Shown here piece after piece: positions 46,369 to 56,016 of a stretch of 64,000 nucleotides of DNA. The notes below the pieces were generated by a model. It was not told the DNA's origin and ran no database searches. It saw only the letters and a list, made by a program, of their open reading frames with translations. Source of the stretch: Saprospiraceae bacterium (GTDB taxonomy: Bacteria; Bacteroidota; Bacteroidia; Chitinophagales; Saprospiraceae). Numbering within the stretch: position 1 is the first letter of the stretch; each line of letters opens with the position of its first letter. The translations under genes were made by a program, and so were the position numbers. The stretch covers positions 1-64,000 of the forward strand of contig JADKCF010000008.1 of assembly GCA_016714765.1 (NCBI GenBank). Reading direction: 5' to 3'.

Positions 46369-46400
46369 CCCCCAAAAACTCCACTTTTTGGGGGTTTTTT
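46369..46400. terminator. Hairpin terminator between amt and the porin gene
   Basis: CCCCCAAAAA (46369-46378) and TTTTTGGGGG (46385-46394) form a perfect 10-bp stem with a 6-nt loop. A T6 tract follows on the + strand. On the minus strand the T run is in the stem, so for amt it may act as a weaker attenuator. Confidence 0.55.
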
Positions 46401-46406
46401 ATTTTT

Positions 46407-47552
46407 TTAATATTGTTCTGAATTGACCACTTCTGTCAATTTGTTTTCCTTTTTTACCAAAAGTGTACCCTGTACATAGTTTTCTCCATGTTGGGATGCA
46501 TCTAGTCCGAGTTCTTCTTCATCTTCAGATACTCTGATAGGGTTGATAAGATTGATGACCTTAAAAATAATATAAGCGACTACAAAACTGTAAGCACTTA
46601 CCAACACCATACCCTTAAGCTGTGTCAGGAAAAAATCTATATTTCCAAAATACAATCCGTCAACACCTGCACTCTTTTTACCTCTGATAATGTCAAAGAA
46701 CATCCATGATAAACCCGCAGTGGCAGCTGCCAGATTGGTGGTCGTAAATGCAGAGACTGCGAGACCATTGGCACCCAGCGCAGAGCCTCCATTAAATCCA
46801 AACCATCCGAACCAGAGTAGTCCAGTACCTATCAGTACGTAAGGTACATTGGCAGGATGAGCCTCCTGATTTTCCAAGTGGGATTTTCTTCTTTTCAAGA
46901 CCAGTGCACCCGCCAATGCAGCACAGCCGGCTGTAATATGCACCACAGTACCGCCAGCAAAATCAAGGACTCCCATTTTAAACAACAATCCATCAGGATG
47001 CCAAGCCCAGTGGCAAACAGGAAAATAGATTAGTATGGCAAATAGAATGATAAATAAAACATATGATAAAAACTTAATCCTTTCAGCCAAAGCTCCAACT
47101 ACCAAAGCCGGTGTGATAATGGCAAACATCAACTGGAAAATGGAAAATAACGATAAGGGAATAGTAGGTCCACCAAACCATGGTTGTGCTGACAATACGC
47201 CTGAATAAAAGAGATGTGTCATAGGATTGCCAATCCAACCTCCTACCGATCGTCCGAATGACATACTGTATCCTACAAAAATCCAAAGTACAGAGATAAT
47301 ACCTGTAGCTACAAAGCTTTTGATCATGGTACTTAATACGTTTTTTCTATTGACCATTCCCCCATAAAAGAACGATAAGCCCGGAGTCATTAGAAATACC
47401 AGGGCTGTAGAAATCAGCACCCACGTAATATCTCCTGTGTTATATTCGGCTACTACTGCAGCAGTCTCCATAGTGGGAAAAAAAAGACTACCGACGGCAA
47501 AAAATGCTAAAACCACAAAGGGAATGATTTGGCGTAAACCTGTCTTACTCAT
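46407..47552 (-). CDS. amt: Ammonium transporter
   Basis: 381 aa from ATG 47552 (MSKTGLRQ); three more codons upstream are possible. Eleven hydrophobic helices. Family motifs: FLMTPGLSFFYGGMVNRKNV, WAWHPDGLLFKMGVLDFAGG, VVHITAGCAALAGALVLKRR with a pore His, and WFGWFGFNGGSALGANGLA. The C-terminal tail (EDEEELGLDASQHGENY) is the conserved regulatory region. It imports ammonium under nitrogen limitation. No glnK gene is adjacent; instead a porin follows. Confidence 0.95.
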   Translation of the reverse strand: MSKTGLRQIIPFVVLAFFAVGSLFFPTMETAAVVAEYNTGDITWVLISTALVFLMTPGLSFFYGGMVNRKNVLSTMIKSFVATGIISVLWIFVGYSMSFGRSVGGWIGNPMTHLFYSGVLSAQPWFGGPTIPLSLFSIFQLMFAIITPALVVGALAERIKFLSYVLFIILFAILIYFPVCHWAWHPDGLLFKMGVLDFAGGTVVHITAGCAALAGALVLKRRKSHLENQEAHPANVPYVLIGTGLLWFGWFGFNGGSALGANGLAVSAFTTTNLAAATAGLSWMFFDIIRGKKSAGVDGLYFGNIDFFLTQLKGMVLVSAYSFVVAYIIFKVINLINPIRVSEDEEELGLDASQHGENYVQGTLLVKKENKLTEVVNSEQY

Positions 47553-47992
47553 AAGAATCAAATTTTATTAGTTTGGTTAATGTTGTTTTAATTGACACAA
47601 ATGTATCATTGATACCATCGTGGGTACAAATGCCATTTAATCTATTATGTGTTCTTTAAACGTCATTTTATATAAATAATGGGTTGAAATGCAGTTGTTT
47701 AGGTTGTGTGGTGTTGTTTTTTTCAATAGATGTACTAAGTGAATAAAAACATACTTTATTCGGGATTAACCCTAAAAATTTAGGGGGTGTTTTGAAATAA
47801 AATATAAAAAATATGAAGTATAGCTGTATTTTAAGGGTGTGTTCAAGAATAAGTATGAATTTATTTTGTATTTTATTTTTACAAAACGATTCTCAATGTA
47901 TAAGATTTCAGCTTTTAGTTCTTGATAAAAAAAAGAGAATGACTTGATGAAAGGCATTCTCTATTTTTATTCATGTGAGGATGAATAAAAAA
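47553..47992. other. Intergenic gap with amt promoter
   Basis: 440 bp, AT-rich. It contains the predicted amt promoter (47598-47630) and no other convincing gene; the 61-codon minus frame at 47772-47957 is low-complexity. Confidence 0.4.
47598..47630 (-). promoter_or_regulatory. Predicted Bacteroidota-type promoter of amt
   Basis: On the minus strand TTTG (47630-47627), 21-bp spacer, TACATTTG (47605-47598). Both elements match the consensus. The amt start is about 46 bp downstream. Confidence 0.6.
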
Positions 47993-48277
47993 TCAGCTCT
48001 TATTAGTAAGCAAACTTCTGATGAGACCTATGATAGCCATGAGAACACCACCACCTACGCCACCACCGGCGATGCTTCCTATTATGCCCATCAGATCCAT
48101 GCCACCCGACGTTGCCATGCCCAGTGATCCTAATAACTGGCCACCAATGCCTCCGCCCAAGATGCCAAGCAATGAGTTACCTAATGTTCCCATTGAAAAT
48201 TTGGGCATAAGCTTGCCTGAAAGGTTTCCACCAGCAGCTCCGCTTAATAATTGAATAATTAAAGGTAAATACTCCAT
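47993..48277 (-). CDS. Glycine-rich small membrane protein
   Basis: 94 aa, about a quarter glycine. It has repeated small-residue patterns (GTLGNSLLGILGGGIGGQLLG and IIGSIAGGGVGGGVLMAIIG, each quoted in part) that form glycine-zipper-like helices. Only Lys and one Arg-Ser pair break the hydrophobic run near the end. Similar short proteins are frequent in Bacteroidota, with no known role. It is probably membrane-inserted. Monocistronic. Confidence 0.6.
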   Translation of the reverse strand: MEYLPLIIQLLSGAAGGNLSGKLMPKFSMGTLGNSLLGILGGGIGGQLLGSLGMATSGGMDLMGIIGSIAGGGVGGGVLMAIIGLIRSLLTNKS

Positions 48278-49129
48278 AATAAATATTGTTTTGATTAAAT
48301 AATTCGAAATATAAGAATTATATTATTGCTAAGTATAAAATATAACACATATTATATTTTATAATATAAACTGTCCGATATTATTAATATCTTATAAATT
48401 ATCGGCTGTAGAAGGCAAATAGCTTAAGGTTTTGTGAGTAGAATCACCAGGGCAGGGAGAGTATGAATCCTTACCTTTCATCAAAAGCGAGGCTGGGTGT
48501 CGGATGTATATTAAATCACCCGCAATATAGATACTACAAACAAGGATAATTTGAACATAAGGATTTTCTTTCTGACCTTTAAAATCTAATAAAATAATAT
48601 GCATAAATACTCTTAAAATCAGTGGTTTAAATTATTAATATTCAGGCATGTATCGCAAAAAATGTTGTATTTTGTAAAAATTTGGCTTATAAATTAAATT
48701 TTTTATTATTTTATAAATAACTGAAAAAGAATTAAATATAAGTTATGATTAAAAATATATGTATTTTTTTAGTATAATATTTTTTTATATATGAAGGTCG
48801 ACATATATTTGCGTCAGAATAGCGTGAGAAACTGTTCTGAACCTACCTTTTAAATCCACCCTGATAATAGTAATAGTTATACCTGAATATTGAACGAATT
48901 GTTTTCAGTATTTTCTGGCATTTTGTACTTTGACAGTATGATGCTCTAAACTATATTTTATTTTCCAACCAAGATGATTTTAGATCCAAAAGAGTAAAAG
49001 TGGTTTTCCATTTTTAGTGCTTATTTATTATTTATTAACCATTAAGTTACTGGGGCTTAGGTGTATTTTATATACCACTAATTCTCATAACAGTAAAAAT
49101 TTTTTATTAAAACTCAAAATTTGGATCTC
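48278..49129. other. Long AT-rich gap upstream of the giant T9SS gene
   Basis: About 850 bp, well above average AT content, with an AT-only stretch near 48305-48390 and another at 48650-48800. A minus frame at 48392-48604 is unconvincing. The region must hold the promoter and 5' leader of the 1635-aa gene, but I could not pick one clear promoter. Confidence 0.4.
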
Positions 49130-52100
49130 ATGAATGGAACAAATTCAACACAATTAAATACTTTATTAAGGAGTTTCTTCCTTTTTATCGTATTCATCTG
49201 TGGTACCCTTACGACATCGATGGCCCAGACACCATCATGTGCATGTAAAGGTGCCTTACAAGTATCTGTAGATCAGGCATGTGATGCTGTGATTACTGCG
49301 GATATGCTTTTGGCTAATGGGTCGACTTGCGGCGGAACTACTTCTGCTGTGGTGACTCTTATGAAGACGCCGACGGGTGGTGTCATCGTTACAGGTACAG
49401 CATCTGTAATCCTCGATGATGCCCACTTGCTGATCGGTAAGACTATTTACGGCAAAGTGGCTACAGCTGATGGATTGAATTCCTGCTGGACAACTATCCT
49501 AATCGAGGATAAGCTGGCACCGGTGGTTGTATGCCCTGAGGATGTGACTTTAACTTGTTATCAGACAGCGACTTATTGTCCTGAAGTCATTGAAAATTGT
49601 TCTCACTATACTTTAAATATTATAGAGGAGACTATTCAGGTCAATGACTGTAAACCAGGTACTAATCTTCCGGATGAAGTACTCAAGGTGATCACAAGGA
49701 CATACCAGGCTGTAGATGAATCTGGTAACAAATCATTACCATGTACAATGGAGATCACTGTAGTAGGTCTTCCAAGCCTCAATGAGCCTTATGTAAATAT
49801 GCCTGCCAACAGATGGTTGGCTGATGAGACACAATTACTTTGTAACGAAGATTATGCTAAAATACCGGTAGGACAGCCTTTTGCAGGTAATCCATCGCCT
49901 ATAGATATTAAGGTAGGTAATCTTGTAAAGAAAGGTACTGGTGTTCCTCACTTACTTCTATGGAATCCTACCACTCTAAATGCAGGATTGATAGATGGTG
50001 ACGCTCCCGGCAAAATCACTTTGGTGGGTGGTACAGATGCTTCATTACCTAATAGCAGAGTATTAGGCGCACAGGTTTGTTTTACTTCTTCTGCTGACCA
50101 AACCATCACATTTGACTGGAATGCTTTCATGCGAAATAATGCCGGATCTACATCCGGAGGAGTATTCAACAACGACGAGCCTGTTTATTCAGTAAATGGT
50201 ACTGACACAAATCTTCCTGCAGCTGTCAATGTAAACTCTGCTTCAGGGCTTGCAAGATCAGTTGTACTGGCTAAAGGTGATGAGTTTTGTTTTAAGGTAT
50301 ACACTATGAACAGAGCTTTCCACACCATTTTGGAAGTTTCTAACATGAGGTCTAACGTACCTGCCGCTACTCCTAACTTCTATCTTTCTGTATATCCATC
50401 ACCAGATTTATACTGCAATGTGTTGGTATCTTATTCAGATGTCAATCTGCCTGCTTTAGGTTGTGTAACCAAAATAATGCGAACCTGGCAGATTCTGGAA
50501 TGGTCATGCAGAGGAACTCAGAGAGTTAGAAACCATGTACAGATGATAGAAATCGTAGACAAGGAAGGTCCTGTGATCACTTGTCCTAAAGACTGGACAA
50601 TATCTACCAATGGACATACTTGTGAAGCTAATATTATTTTTCCAGCCATAGTGGCCAATGATGCTTGCGGAGATATTCACGGTGTAGATGTGACGTATCC
50701 ATCAGGATATATCAAAGGTACTAATGGAGGTTTTGGTAAACTACCTGTAGGTTGTCATACAGTAACCTATACTGCGTATGACAAATGTTACAATAGCACC
50801 ACTTGCACAGTACAGGTGACTGTCGAAGACAACACTCCTCCTGTGGCTATCTGTGATCAGAATACTACAGTAGGTCTTACATTGGATGGTAAAGCCTGGG
50901 TTCCGGCTACCTCTTTTGATGATGGTAGTTATGATGAGTGTGAACTTGCAAAAATGCTGGTTAGGAGAATGACTCCTGCAGCTTGTACTCCTTGTAAGAC
51001 ACCTGAATTTCCAGGGTTTACTTACCTTGGTAATTTTGTAAATACAGGCAAAACTGCACCGCACTACTATTATATTTCAAAACATAAGTCTACTCCTGCC
51101 GTAGCCATCAAAACTGCAGCTGCTATGGGCGGATATGTAGTGGCTATCAATAATGCAGATGAGAATACCTGGCTATATGACAGAGTTCAGGAGTGGAATC
51201 TTGGAGATGATTACCTGATCGGATTAAGAGACGTAAAGCAAAAAGGTCTTTTCGCATGGTTGAGTGGCGAATCATCTACCTATAGAAACTGGACTGCAGG
51301 AAGCCCTCAGGACGTAACTGACGGTCACAATGATTATGATTATGTGAGAGCACTGGATGCATCAGGTAAATGGCTGGACTTCGGAGTAGAAAAATGTACT
51401 TCAGAGGACTGGTATTATGTAGTAGAGATTACTGATCCTTGCGGATTCAGTGCCTATGCTCAGTTTTGTTGTTCTGATGTGAGCAATTCTCCGCAGATGG
51501 TACAATTCAGAGTGATCGACAAAGCCGGAAACTGGAATGACTGTATGGTCAATGCATTTGTTCAGGATAAATTGCCACCGTCTATCACTTGTCCACCACA
51601 CATGACAGTTACGTGCAATGACTATTTTGACACAGGAAAACTGACACAAAGCTTCGGATGGCCTACCGTTTATGACAACTGCGAAAAGCCAAGAATCACA
51701 CAGGATTCTGTGATCGAGATGAATGGTTGTAGAATAGGAAAAATCACAAGAAACTTTACTGCCACAGACGCAGGAGGTAAGACTGCAAAATGTACTCAAA
51801 TCATTATAGTAAATGGTTCTGATAAGCCATTCGTAATGGACGATTCCAGATGGCCTTTGGATGCAACTATCAACGGTTGTGAGGATCCTAATGATGCTGC
51901 ATTCAGCCCTGACAGATTAGGTAAACCAAATCTTACAGCAGATAATATTTGTAGCCTTGTAGGTGCAGAATACGAAGATCAGGTATTTACATTCAATAAC
52001 TCCAATGGCGATGCATGCTTCAAAATTCTGAGACACTGGACAGTCATTGACTGGTGTCAGAGATATGAATTGGATGGTGGTGGATACGACTACAGAACAT

Positions 52101-54037
52101 GGCATCATACACAGGTTATCAAGGTTCATGATCCTGAAAAACCTGTTATTACCAGCAGTTGTGCGACTAAGACAGTATGTACTTACGATCCTACATGTTC
52201 ATCTGGATATATCGAGTTGTCAGCTACTGCTACCGATAAATGTACTAAGGAATTACAATACTGGGTTAAAGTATTTGACCTCAAAAATGGCTCTTTCGAA
52301 CAAGATCTCTCAAAATCAAAATCTGGACTAGGCAATACTGTTAACGCAAGTGGAAATTATTCAATAGGAACACATAAAATCATCTGGGGATTTGAAGACA
52401 GATGCGGTAATGTTACAACATGCGAACAAACGTTCGTTATTGTAAACTGCAAAGCTCCAACTCCTTACTGCCTCAATGGTCTGGCTACCAGCTTGATGCC
52501 ATCTGATACCAATAATGATGGAGTTCCTGATGCTGGAATGGTTGAAATCTGGGCAAATGATTTTGATAATGGCAGCTCACACCCATGTGGATATGAAGTA
52601 TTGCTTTCATTTGCACCTATTACTTTGGATGCTGCAGGAGTACCTGTATTACAAAAAGGTAAAGTGTTTACATGCAGCAACTTAGGTAAGAATGATATCA
52701 AAATTTATTCCGGTATATTGACACCTATGGGTACCATCGTACAGGATTATTGTTCTACATTTATCACTATACAGGACAACTTCAATGCTTGTGATGGCGA
52801 TGATGGCAGACTGACTGTGGGTGGTAGTGTCATGACCGAAAGTCAGCAACCTGTTAAATCAGTTAATGTGACTCTCGAAGGTAGTGAAATGAATATGCTT
52901 ACAGCCAATAATGGATTGTATAATTTTGCAGGTGTGATTAATGGTGGTGATTATATCGTGAAGCCTTACAAAAATGACGATCACCTCAATGGTGTATCTA
53001 CATTGGATCTGGTCATGATACAAAGACATATCCTTGGACTGGATAAGCTGACTACACCTTACAAACTGATTGCAGCTGATATCAACAAAGATCAGAAAAT
53101 CACAGCAGCTGACCTTACAGAGTTAAGAAAACTGATACTGGGTGTTGTCAATGAGTTTTCCAACAATAAGTCATGGAGATTCATAGATAAAGCTTATGTT
53201 TTCCAGGATCTGCAGAATGCACAGGCAGAATCTTTCCCTGAGGTATATTTCATCGACAATATGAGTGACAATATGGATGTAAACTTCCTATCTGTAAAAG
53301 TAGGAGATGTAAACGGAAATGTTGTGGCCAATGCTGCGAATGTAGTGACTGAAGCAAGATCTGCATCTTCATTGGAACTTACCACTGACAATCAGACTTT
53401 CACTGCAGGTCAGGTAATCAATGTCCCTGTATCTGTAATGACCGACGCTCAGGCAGCAGGATTCCAGTTTACAATCAACTTCGATGCTGAACTGTTCAGT
53501 CTGGAAGCAGTAAATGGTAGCCTGGCTGGAATGACAGACCACAACTTCGGATTCACACGATTGGCAGAAGGTATTATTGCAGTTAGTTATAACAGAGAAT
53601 CCAATCTGGAATTGCTTGCTGGTGATAAGATCTTTACACTTACACTGAAAGCAAAAGACAATGGTGTTCTTTCAGAAGGATTGTGGATAGACTCTGCGCT
53701 TGCAAAAGCAGAAGCTTATACACAGGAATACAATGTATTAAATGTAGATTTCACAGTCAACAATAGGGTTTCTGAAAGTGCAGTCTTGTACCAGAATACA
53801 CCTAACCCATTCAAAGCTATCACTATGATCGGTTTCGATCTACCTGAAGCTATGACTGCTAAAGTGACAGTGTATGATGTAACCGGTAAAACTGTTATGG
53901 TTATCTCCAATACCTTCAACAAAGGTTACAACAGCATAGAAATCAACAAAAATGAATTGGGTAGCGCAGGTGTACTTTACTACACTCTGGAAGCCGGAGA
54001 CTTCAAAGCTACCAGAAAGATGGTCGTAATAGAATAA
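49130..54037 (+). CDS. Giant T9SS-exported protein: HYR-like repeats, C-type lectin, dockerin, cohesin-like
   Basis: 1635 aa from ATG 49130 with a signal peptide ending SMAQ. Five or so HYR-like modules begin with 'D-x-x-x-P-x-(I/V)-x-C-P' (near residues 127, 478, 567, 813 and 1000). A C-type lectin-like domain spans about 629-767 (YYYISKHKSTPAVAIKTAAA, TYRNWTAGSPQD). Dockerin-like calcium repeats lie near 1283-1338 (GVSTLDLVMIQRHILGLDK; AADINKDQKITAADLTELRK). A cohesin-like domain follows (about 1417-1543), then a T9SS type A signal (about 1552-1635: NTPNPFKAITMIGF, GVLYYTLEAG). Surface adhesin or scaffold. A strong terminator follows. Confidence 0.88.
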   Translation: MNGTNSTQLNTLLRSFFLFIVFICGTLTTSMAQTPSCACKGALQVSVDQACDAVITADMLLANGSTCGGTTSAVVTLMKTPTGGVIVTGTASVILDDAHLLIGKTIYGKVATADGLNSCWTTILIEDKLAPVVVCPEDVTLTCYQTATYCPEVIENCSHYTLNIIEETIQVNDCKPGTNLPDEVLKVITRTYQAVDESGNKSLPCTMEITVVGLPSLNEPYVNMPANRWLADETQLLCNEDYAKIPVGQPFAGNPSPIDIKVGNLVKKGTGVPHLLLWNPTTLNAGLIDGDAPGKITLVGGTDASLPNSRVLGAQVCFTSSADQTITFDWNAFMRNNAGSTSGGVFNNDEPVYSVNGTDTNLPAAVNVNSASGLARSVVLAKGDEFCFKVYTMNRAFHTILEVSNMRSNVPAATPNFYLSVYPSPDLYCNVLVSYSDVNLPALGCVTKIMRTWQILEWSCRGTQRVRNHVQMIEIVDKEGPVITCPKDWTISTNGHTCEANIIFPAIVANDACGDIHGVDVTYPSGYIKGTNGGFGKLPVGCHTVTYTAYDKCYNSTTCTVQVTVEDNTPPVAICDQNTTVGLTLDGKAWVPATSFDDGSYDECELAKMLVRRMTPAACTPCKTPEFPGFTYLGNFVNTGKTAPHYYYISKHKSTPAVAIKTAAAMGGYVVAINNADENTWLYDRVQEWNLGDDYLIGLRDVKQKGLFAWLSGESSTYRNWTAGSPQDVTDGHNDYDYVRALDASGKWLDFGVEKCTSEDWYYVVEITDPCGFSAYAQFCCSDVSNSPQMVQFRVIDKAGNWNDCMVNAFVQDKLPPSITCPPHMTVTCNDYFDTGKLTQSFGWPTVYDNCEKPRITQDSVIEMNGCRIGKITRNFTATDAGGKTAKCTQIIIVNGSDKPFVMDDSRWPLDATINGCEDPNDAAFSPDRLGKPNLTADNICSLVGAEYEDQVFTFNNSNGDACFKILRHWTVIDWCQRYELDGGGYDYRTWHHTQVIKVHDPEKPVITSSCATKTVCTYDPTCSSGYIELSATATDKCTKELQYWVKVFDLKNGSFEQDLSKSKSGLGNTVNASGNYSIGTHKIIWGFEDRCGNVTTCEQTFVIVNCKAPTPYCLNGLATSLMPSDTNNDGVPDAGMVEIWANDFDNGSSHPCGYEVLLSFAPITLDAAGVPVLQKGKVFTCSNLGKNDIKIYSGILTPMGTIVQDYCSTFITIQDNFNACDGDDGRLTVGGSVMTESQQPVKSVNVTLEGSEMNMLTANNGLYNFAGVINGGDYIVKPYKNDDHLNGVSTLDLVMIQRHILGLDKLTTPYKLIAADINKDQKITAADLTELRKLILGVVNEFSNNKSWRFIDKAYVFQDLQNAQAESFPEVYFIDNMSDNMDVNFLSVKVGDVNGNVVANAANVVTEARSASSLELTTDNQTFTAGQVINVPVSVMTDAQAAGFQFTINFDAELFSLEAVNGSLAGMTDHNFGFTRLAEGIIAVSYNRESNLELLAGDKIFTLTLKAKDNGVLSEGLWIDSALAKAEAYTQEYNVLNVDFTVNNRVSESAVLYQNTPNPFKAITMIGFDLPEAMTAKVTVYDVTGKTVMVISNTFNKGYNSIEINKNELGSAGVLYYTLEAGDFKATRKMVVIE

Positions 54038-54071
54038 TGTTTCTATAAAGAATTTACTGTTTTTGGGATGG

Positions 54072-54105
54072 GACCCCGCTTCGAAAAGTCGAAGGGGGTC
54101 TTTTT
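54072..54105 (+). terminator. Rho-independent terminator after the giant T9SS gene
   Basis: Arms at 54072-54084 (GACCCCGCTTCGA) and 54089-54100 (TCGAAGGGGGTC) pair with one G/bulge irregularity, a 4-nt loop and a T5 tract. Confidence 0.8.
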
Positions 54106-54194
54106 CTTTTTAACTGTAGTAAGGATTTAATCTGATCTTTTTTTAAACTTTCCCCGAATATTGTTATTTATAACAATTTAAAAAAACAATTTCT

Positions 54195-55232
54195 ATGCGA
54201 TATCGTAAACTGGCAAATACAGACCTGGATGTGAGTGTCATCTGTCTGGGTACTATGACATTCGGACAGCAAAATACTGAAGCAGAAGGCCACGAACAGC
54301 TGGATTATGCCATCTCTAAAGGCATCAATTTTATAGATACTGCTGAAATGTACTCCGTGCCTGGCAGAGCAGAGACTTATGGCTCTACAGAGAGGATTAT
54401 AGGTTCGTGGCTCAAAAAATCAGGACAGAGGAAAAACATAATTCTAGCCTCCAAGGTAACCGGACCCTCACCTGCATTTAAGCACATCAGTTCTAATCTT
54501 GGGTTTAGTAAAAATAGGATAAAGGAAGCCATCGAAGGAAGTTTCCATCGCTTGGGTACTGACTATATTGATATTTATCAAATGCACTGGCCTGAAAGAA
54601 AAACCAATTTTTTTGGTCAGTTGGGCTATGTACAGCATGATGACCAATGGCAGGACAATTTTGAGGAAGCCATATCTACGATGAATGAGCTGGTCACAGA
54701 GGGGAAAATCCGACACTGGGGCTTATCCAATGAAACTGGCTGGGGAGTCATGCGTTCTTGTTTTGTAGCTGATCAAAACAAATGGCCAAGACCTGCAAGC
54801 ATACAGAATCCATACAATCTGCTCAACAGAAGTTACGAAGTGGCACTGTCAGAAGTATCCCTGAGGGAGAACATAAGCCTTCTGGCATACTCACCCATGG
54901 GTTTCGGATTGCTTTCAGGAAAGTTTCATAAAAAACTGGATACACCACAAGATAGAATCAACCAGTTTAAAAATCTTGCCAGGTACAATTCTCCCAAGAG
55001 TCACGAAGCTACAACGATGTACATTTTAATAGCTGAAGGCGCAGGCCTCACACCCGCTCAGTTGGCTCTTGCATTTGTCAATGACCGGCCTTTTGTGACA
55101 AGCAACATCATCGGAGCTACCAACATGACTCAACTCAAAGAAAACATAGGAAGTGTAGATATCACCCTTACAAAAGACGTGCTGGATCAAATAGATTTGG
55201 TACACAAAGAAATTTCAAATCCCGCACCTTAA
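54195..55232 (+). CDS. Aldo/keto reductase, Tas-like
   Basis: 345 aa. An NADPH-dependent (alpha/beta)8 enzyme of the AKR superfamily. Catalytic residues are visible: Asp and Tyr in FIDTAEMYSVP, Lys in IILASKVTG, His in YQMHWPE. The long ERKTNFFGQLGYVQHDDQW insertion and the LLNRSYEVALSEVSLRENI segment are as in E. coli Tas. The cofactor end reads SNIIGATNMTQLKENIGS. Substrate unknown. The ScoA gene follows after about 50 bp, but with its own -7 box. Confidence 0.92.
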   Translation: MRYRKLANTDLDVSVICLGTMTFGQQNTEAEGHEQLDYAISKGINFIDTAEMYSVPGRAETYGSTERIIGSWLKKSGQRKNIILASKVTGPSPAFKHISSNLGFSKNRIKEAIEGSFHRLGTDYIDIYQMHWPERKTNFFGQLGYVQHDDQWQDNFEEAISTMNELVTEGKIRHWGLSNETGWGVMRSCFVADQNKWPRPASIQNPYNLLNRSYEVALSEVSLRENISLLAYSPMGFGLLSGKFHKKLDTPQDRINQFKNLARYNSPKSHEATTMYILIAEGAGLTPAQLALAFVNDRPFVTSNIIGATNMTQLKENIGSVDITLTKDVLDQIDLVHKEISNPAP

Positions 55233-55257
55233 ATCATGAATTTAAAGTTTTATTATT

Positions 55258-55265
55258 TACTTTTG
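55258..55265 (+). promoter_or_regulatory. Predicted -7 box for the CoA-transferase gene
   Basis: TACTTTTG, a perfect TAnnTTTG, 20 bp before the ATG. No clear -33 TTG. Confidence 0.4.
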
Positions 55266-55285
55266 TGTGATAAACATGTACCTAG

Positions 55286-55987
55286 ATGATCTCTAAAAAA
55301 GTAAATTCTGTTGATGAAGCAATGGCTGGTATATCCAATGGTATGACACTGATGCTGGGGGGATTTGGATTGTGTGGTATCCCTGAAAACTGTATCAATG
55401 CACTTGTACATTCAGGTGTCAAAGATCTCACATGTATTTCTAACAATGCCGGAGTGGATGACTTTGGTCTGGGTCTGCTGCTTCAGGGCAAGCAAATCAA
55501 AAAAATGATTTCCTCCTACGTAGGCGAAAATGACGAATTCGAACGTCAGATGTTGAGCGGAGAGTTGGAGGTAGAACTGATACCCCAGGGTACACTGGCT
55601 GAAAGATGTCGGGCTGCACAGTCGGGATTTCCTGCTTTTTTCACGCCTGCAGGCTATGGCACCGAGGTAGCTGAAGGTAAAGAAACCCGAGAGTTTAATG
55701 GAAAAATGTATGTGATGGAAAAGGCTTTCGAAGCGGACTACGCCATCGTCAAAGCTTGGAAGGGAGATGAAGCCGGCAACCTAATCTTTAAAGGGACAGC
55801 AAGGAATTTTAATCCTTGTATGTGTGGTGCCGCCAGGATTACAGTGGCAGAAGTAGAAGAACTCGTTCCCCTTGGGACTCTAGATCCTAATTTCATTCAC
55901 ATACCAGGTATTTTTGTACAACGTATTTTTCAGGGAGAAAAGTATGAAAAAAGAATAGAGCAAAGAACAGTCAGGCAAAGAAGTTGA
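55286..55987 (+). CDS. scoA: 3-oxoacid CoA-transferase subunit A
   Basis: 233 aa, complete for subunit A. The CoA-transferase type I motif is present (MLGGFGLCGIPENCINAL), as are CISNNAGVDDFGLGLLL, ELIPQGTLAERCRA and the FKGTARNFNPCMCGAARI stretch. The enzyme moves CoA between succinyl-CoA and acetoacetate and needs a B subunit with the catalytic Glu. That gene, normally next in line, is absent: the next gene is on the other strand. The protein must use a partner encoded elsewhere, or the locus has been rearranged. Confidence 0.9.
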   Translation: MISKKVNSVDEAMAGISNGMTLMLGGFGLCGIPENCINALVHSGVKDLTCISNNAGVDDFGLGLLLQGKQIKKMISSYVGENDEFERQMLSGELEVELIPQGTLAERCRAAQSGFPAFFTPAGYGTEVAEGKETREFNGKMYVMEKAFEADYAIVKAWKGDEAGNLIFKGTARNFNPCMCGAARITVAEVEELVPLGTLDPNFIHIPGIFVQRIFQGEKYEKRIEQRTVRQRS

Positions 55988-56016
55988 TTTGTATATTGTG
56001 ATTCTCATCACCCTTC

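Noticed and set aside
48392..48604. 70-codon minus frame in the long AT-rich gap
   Set aside because: No hydrophobic core, motif or ribosome-binding signal.
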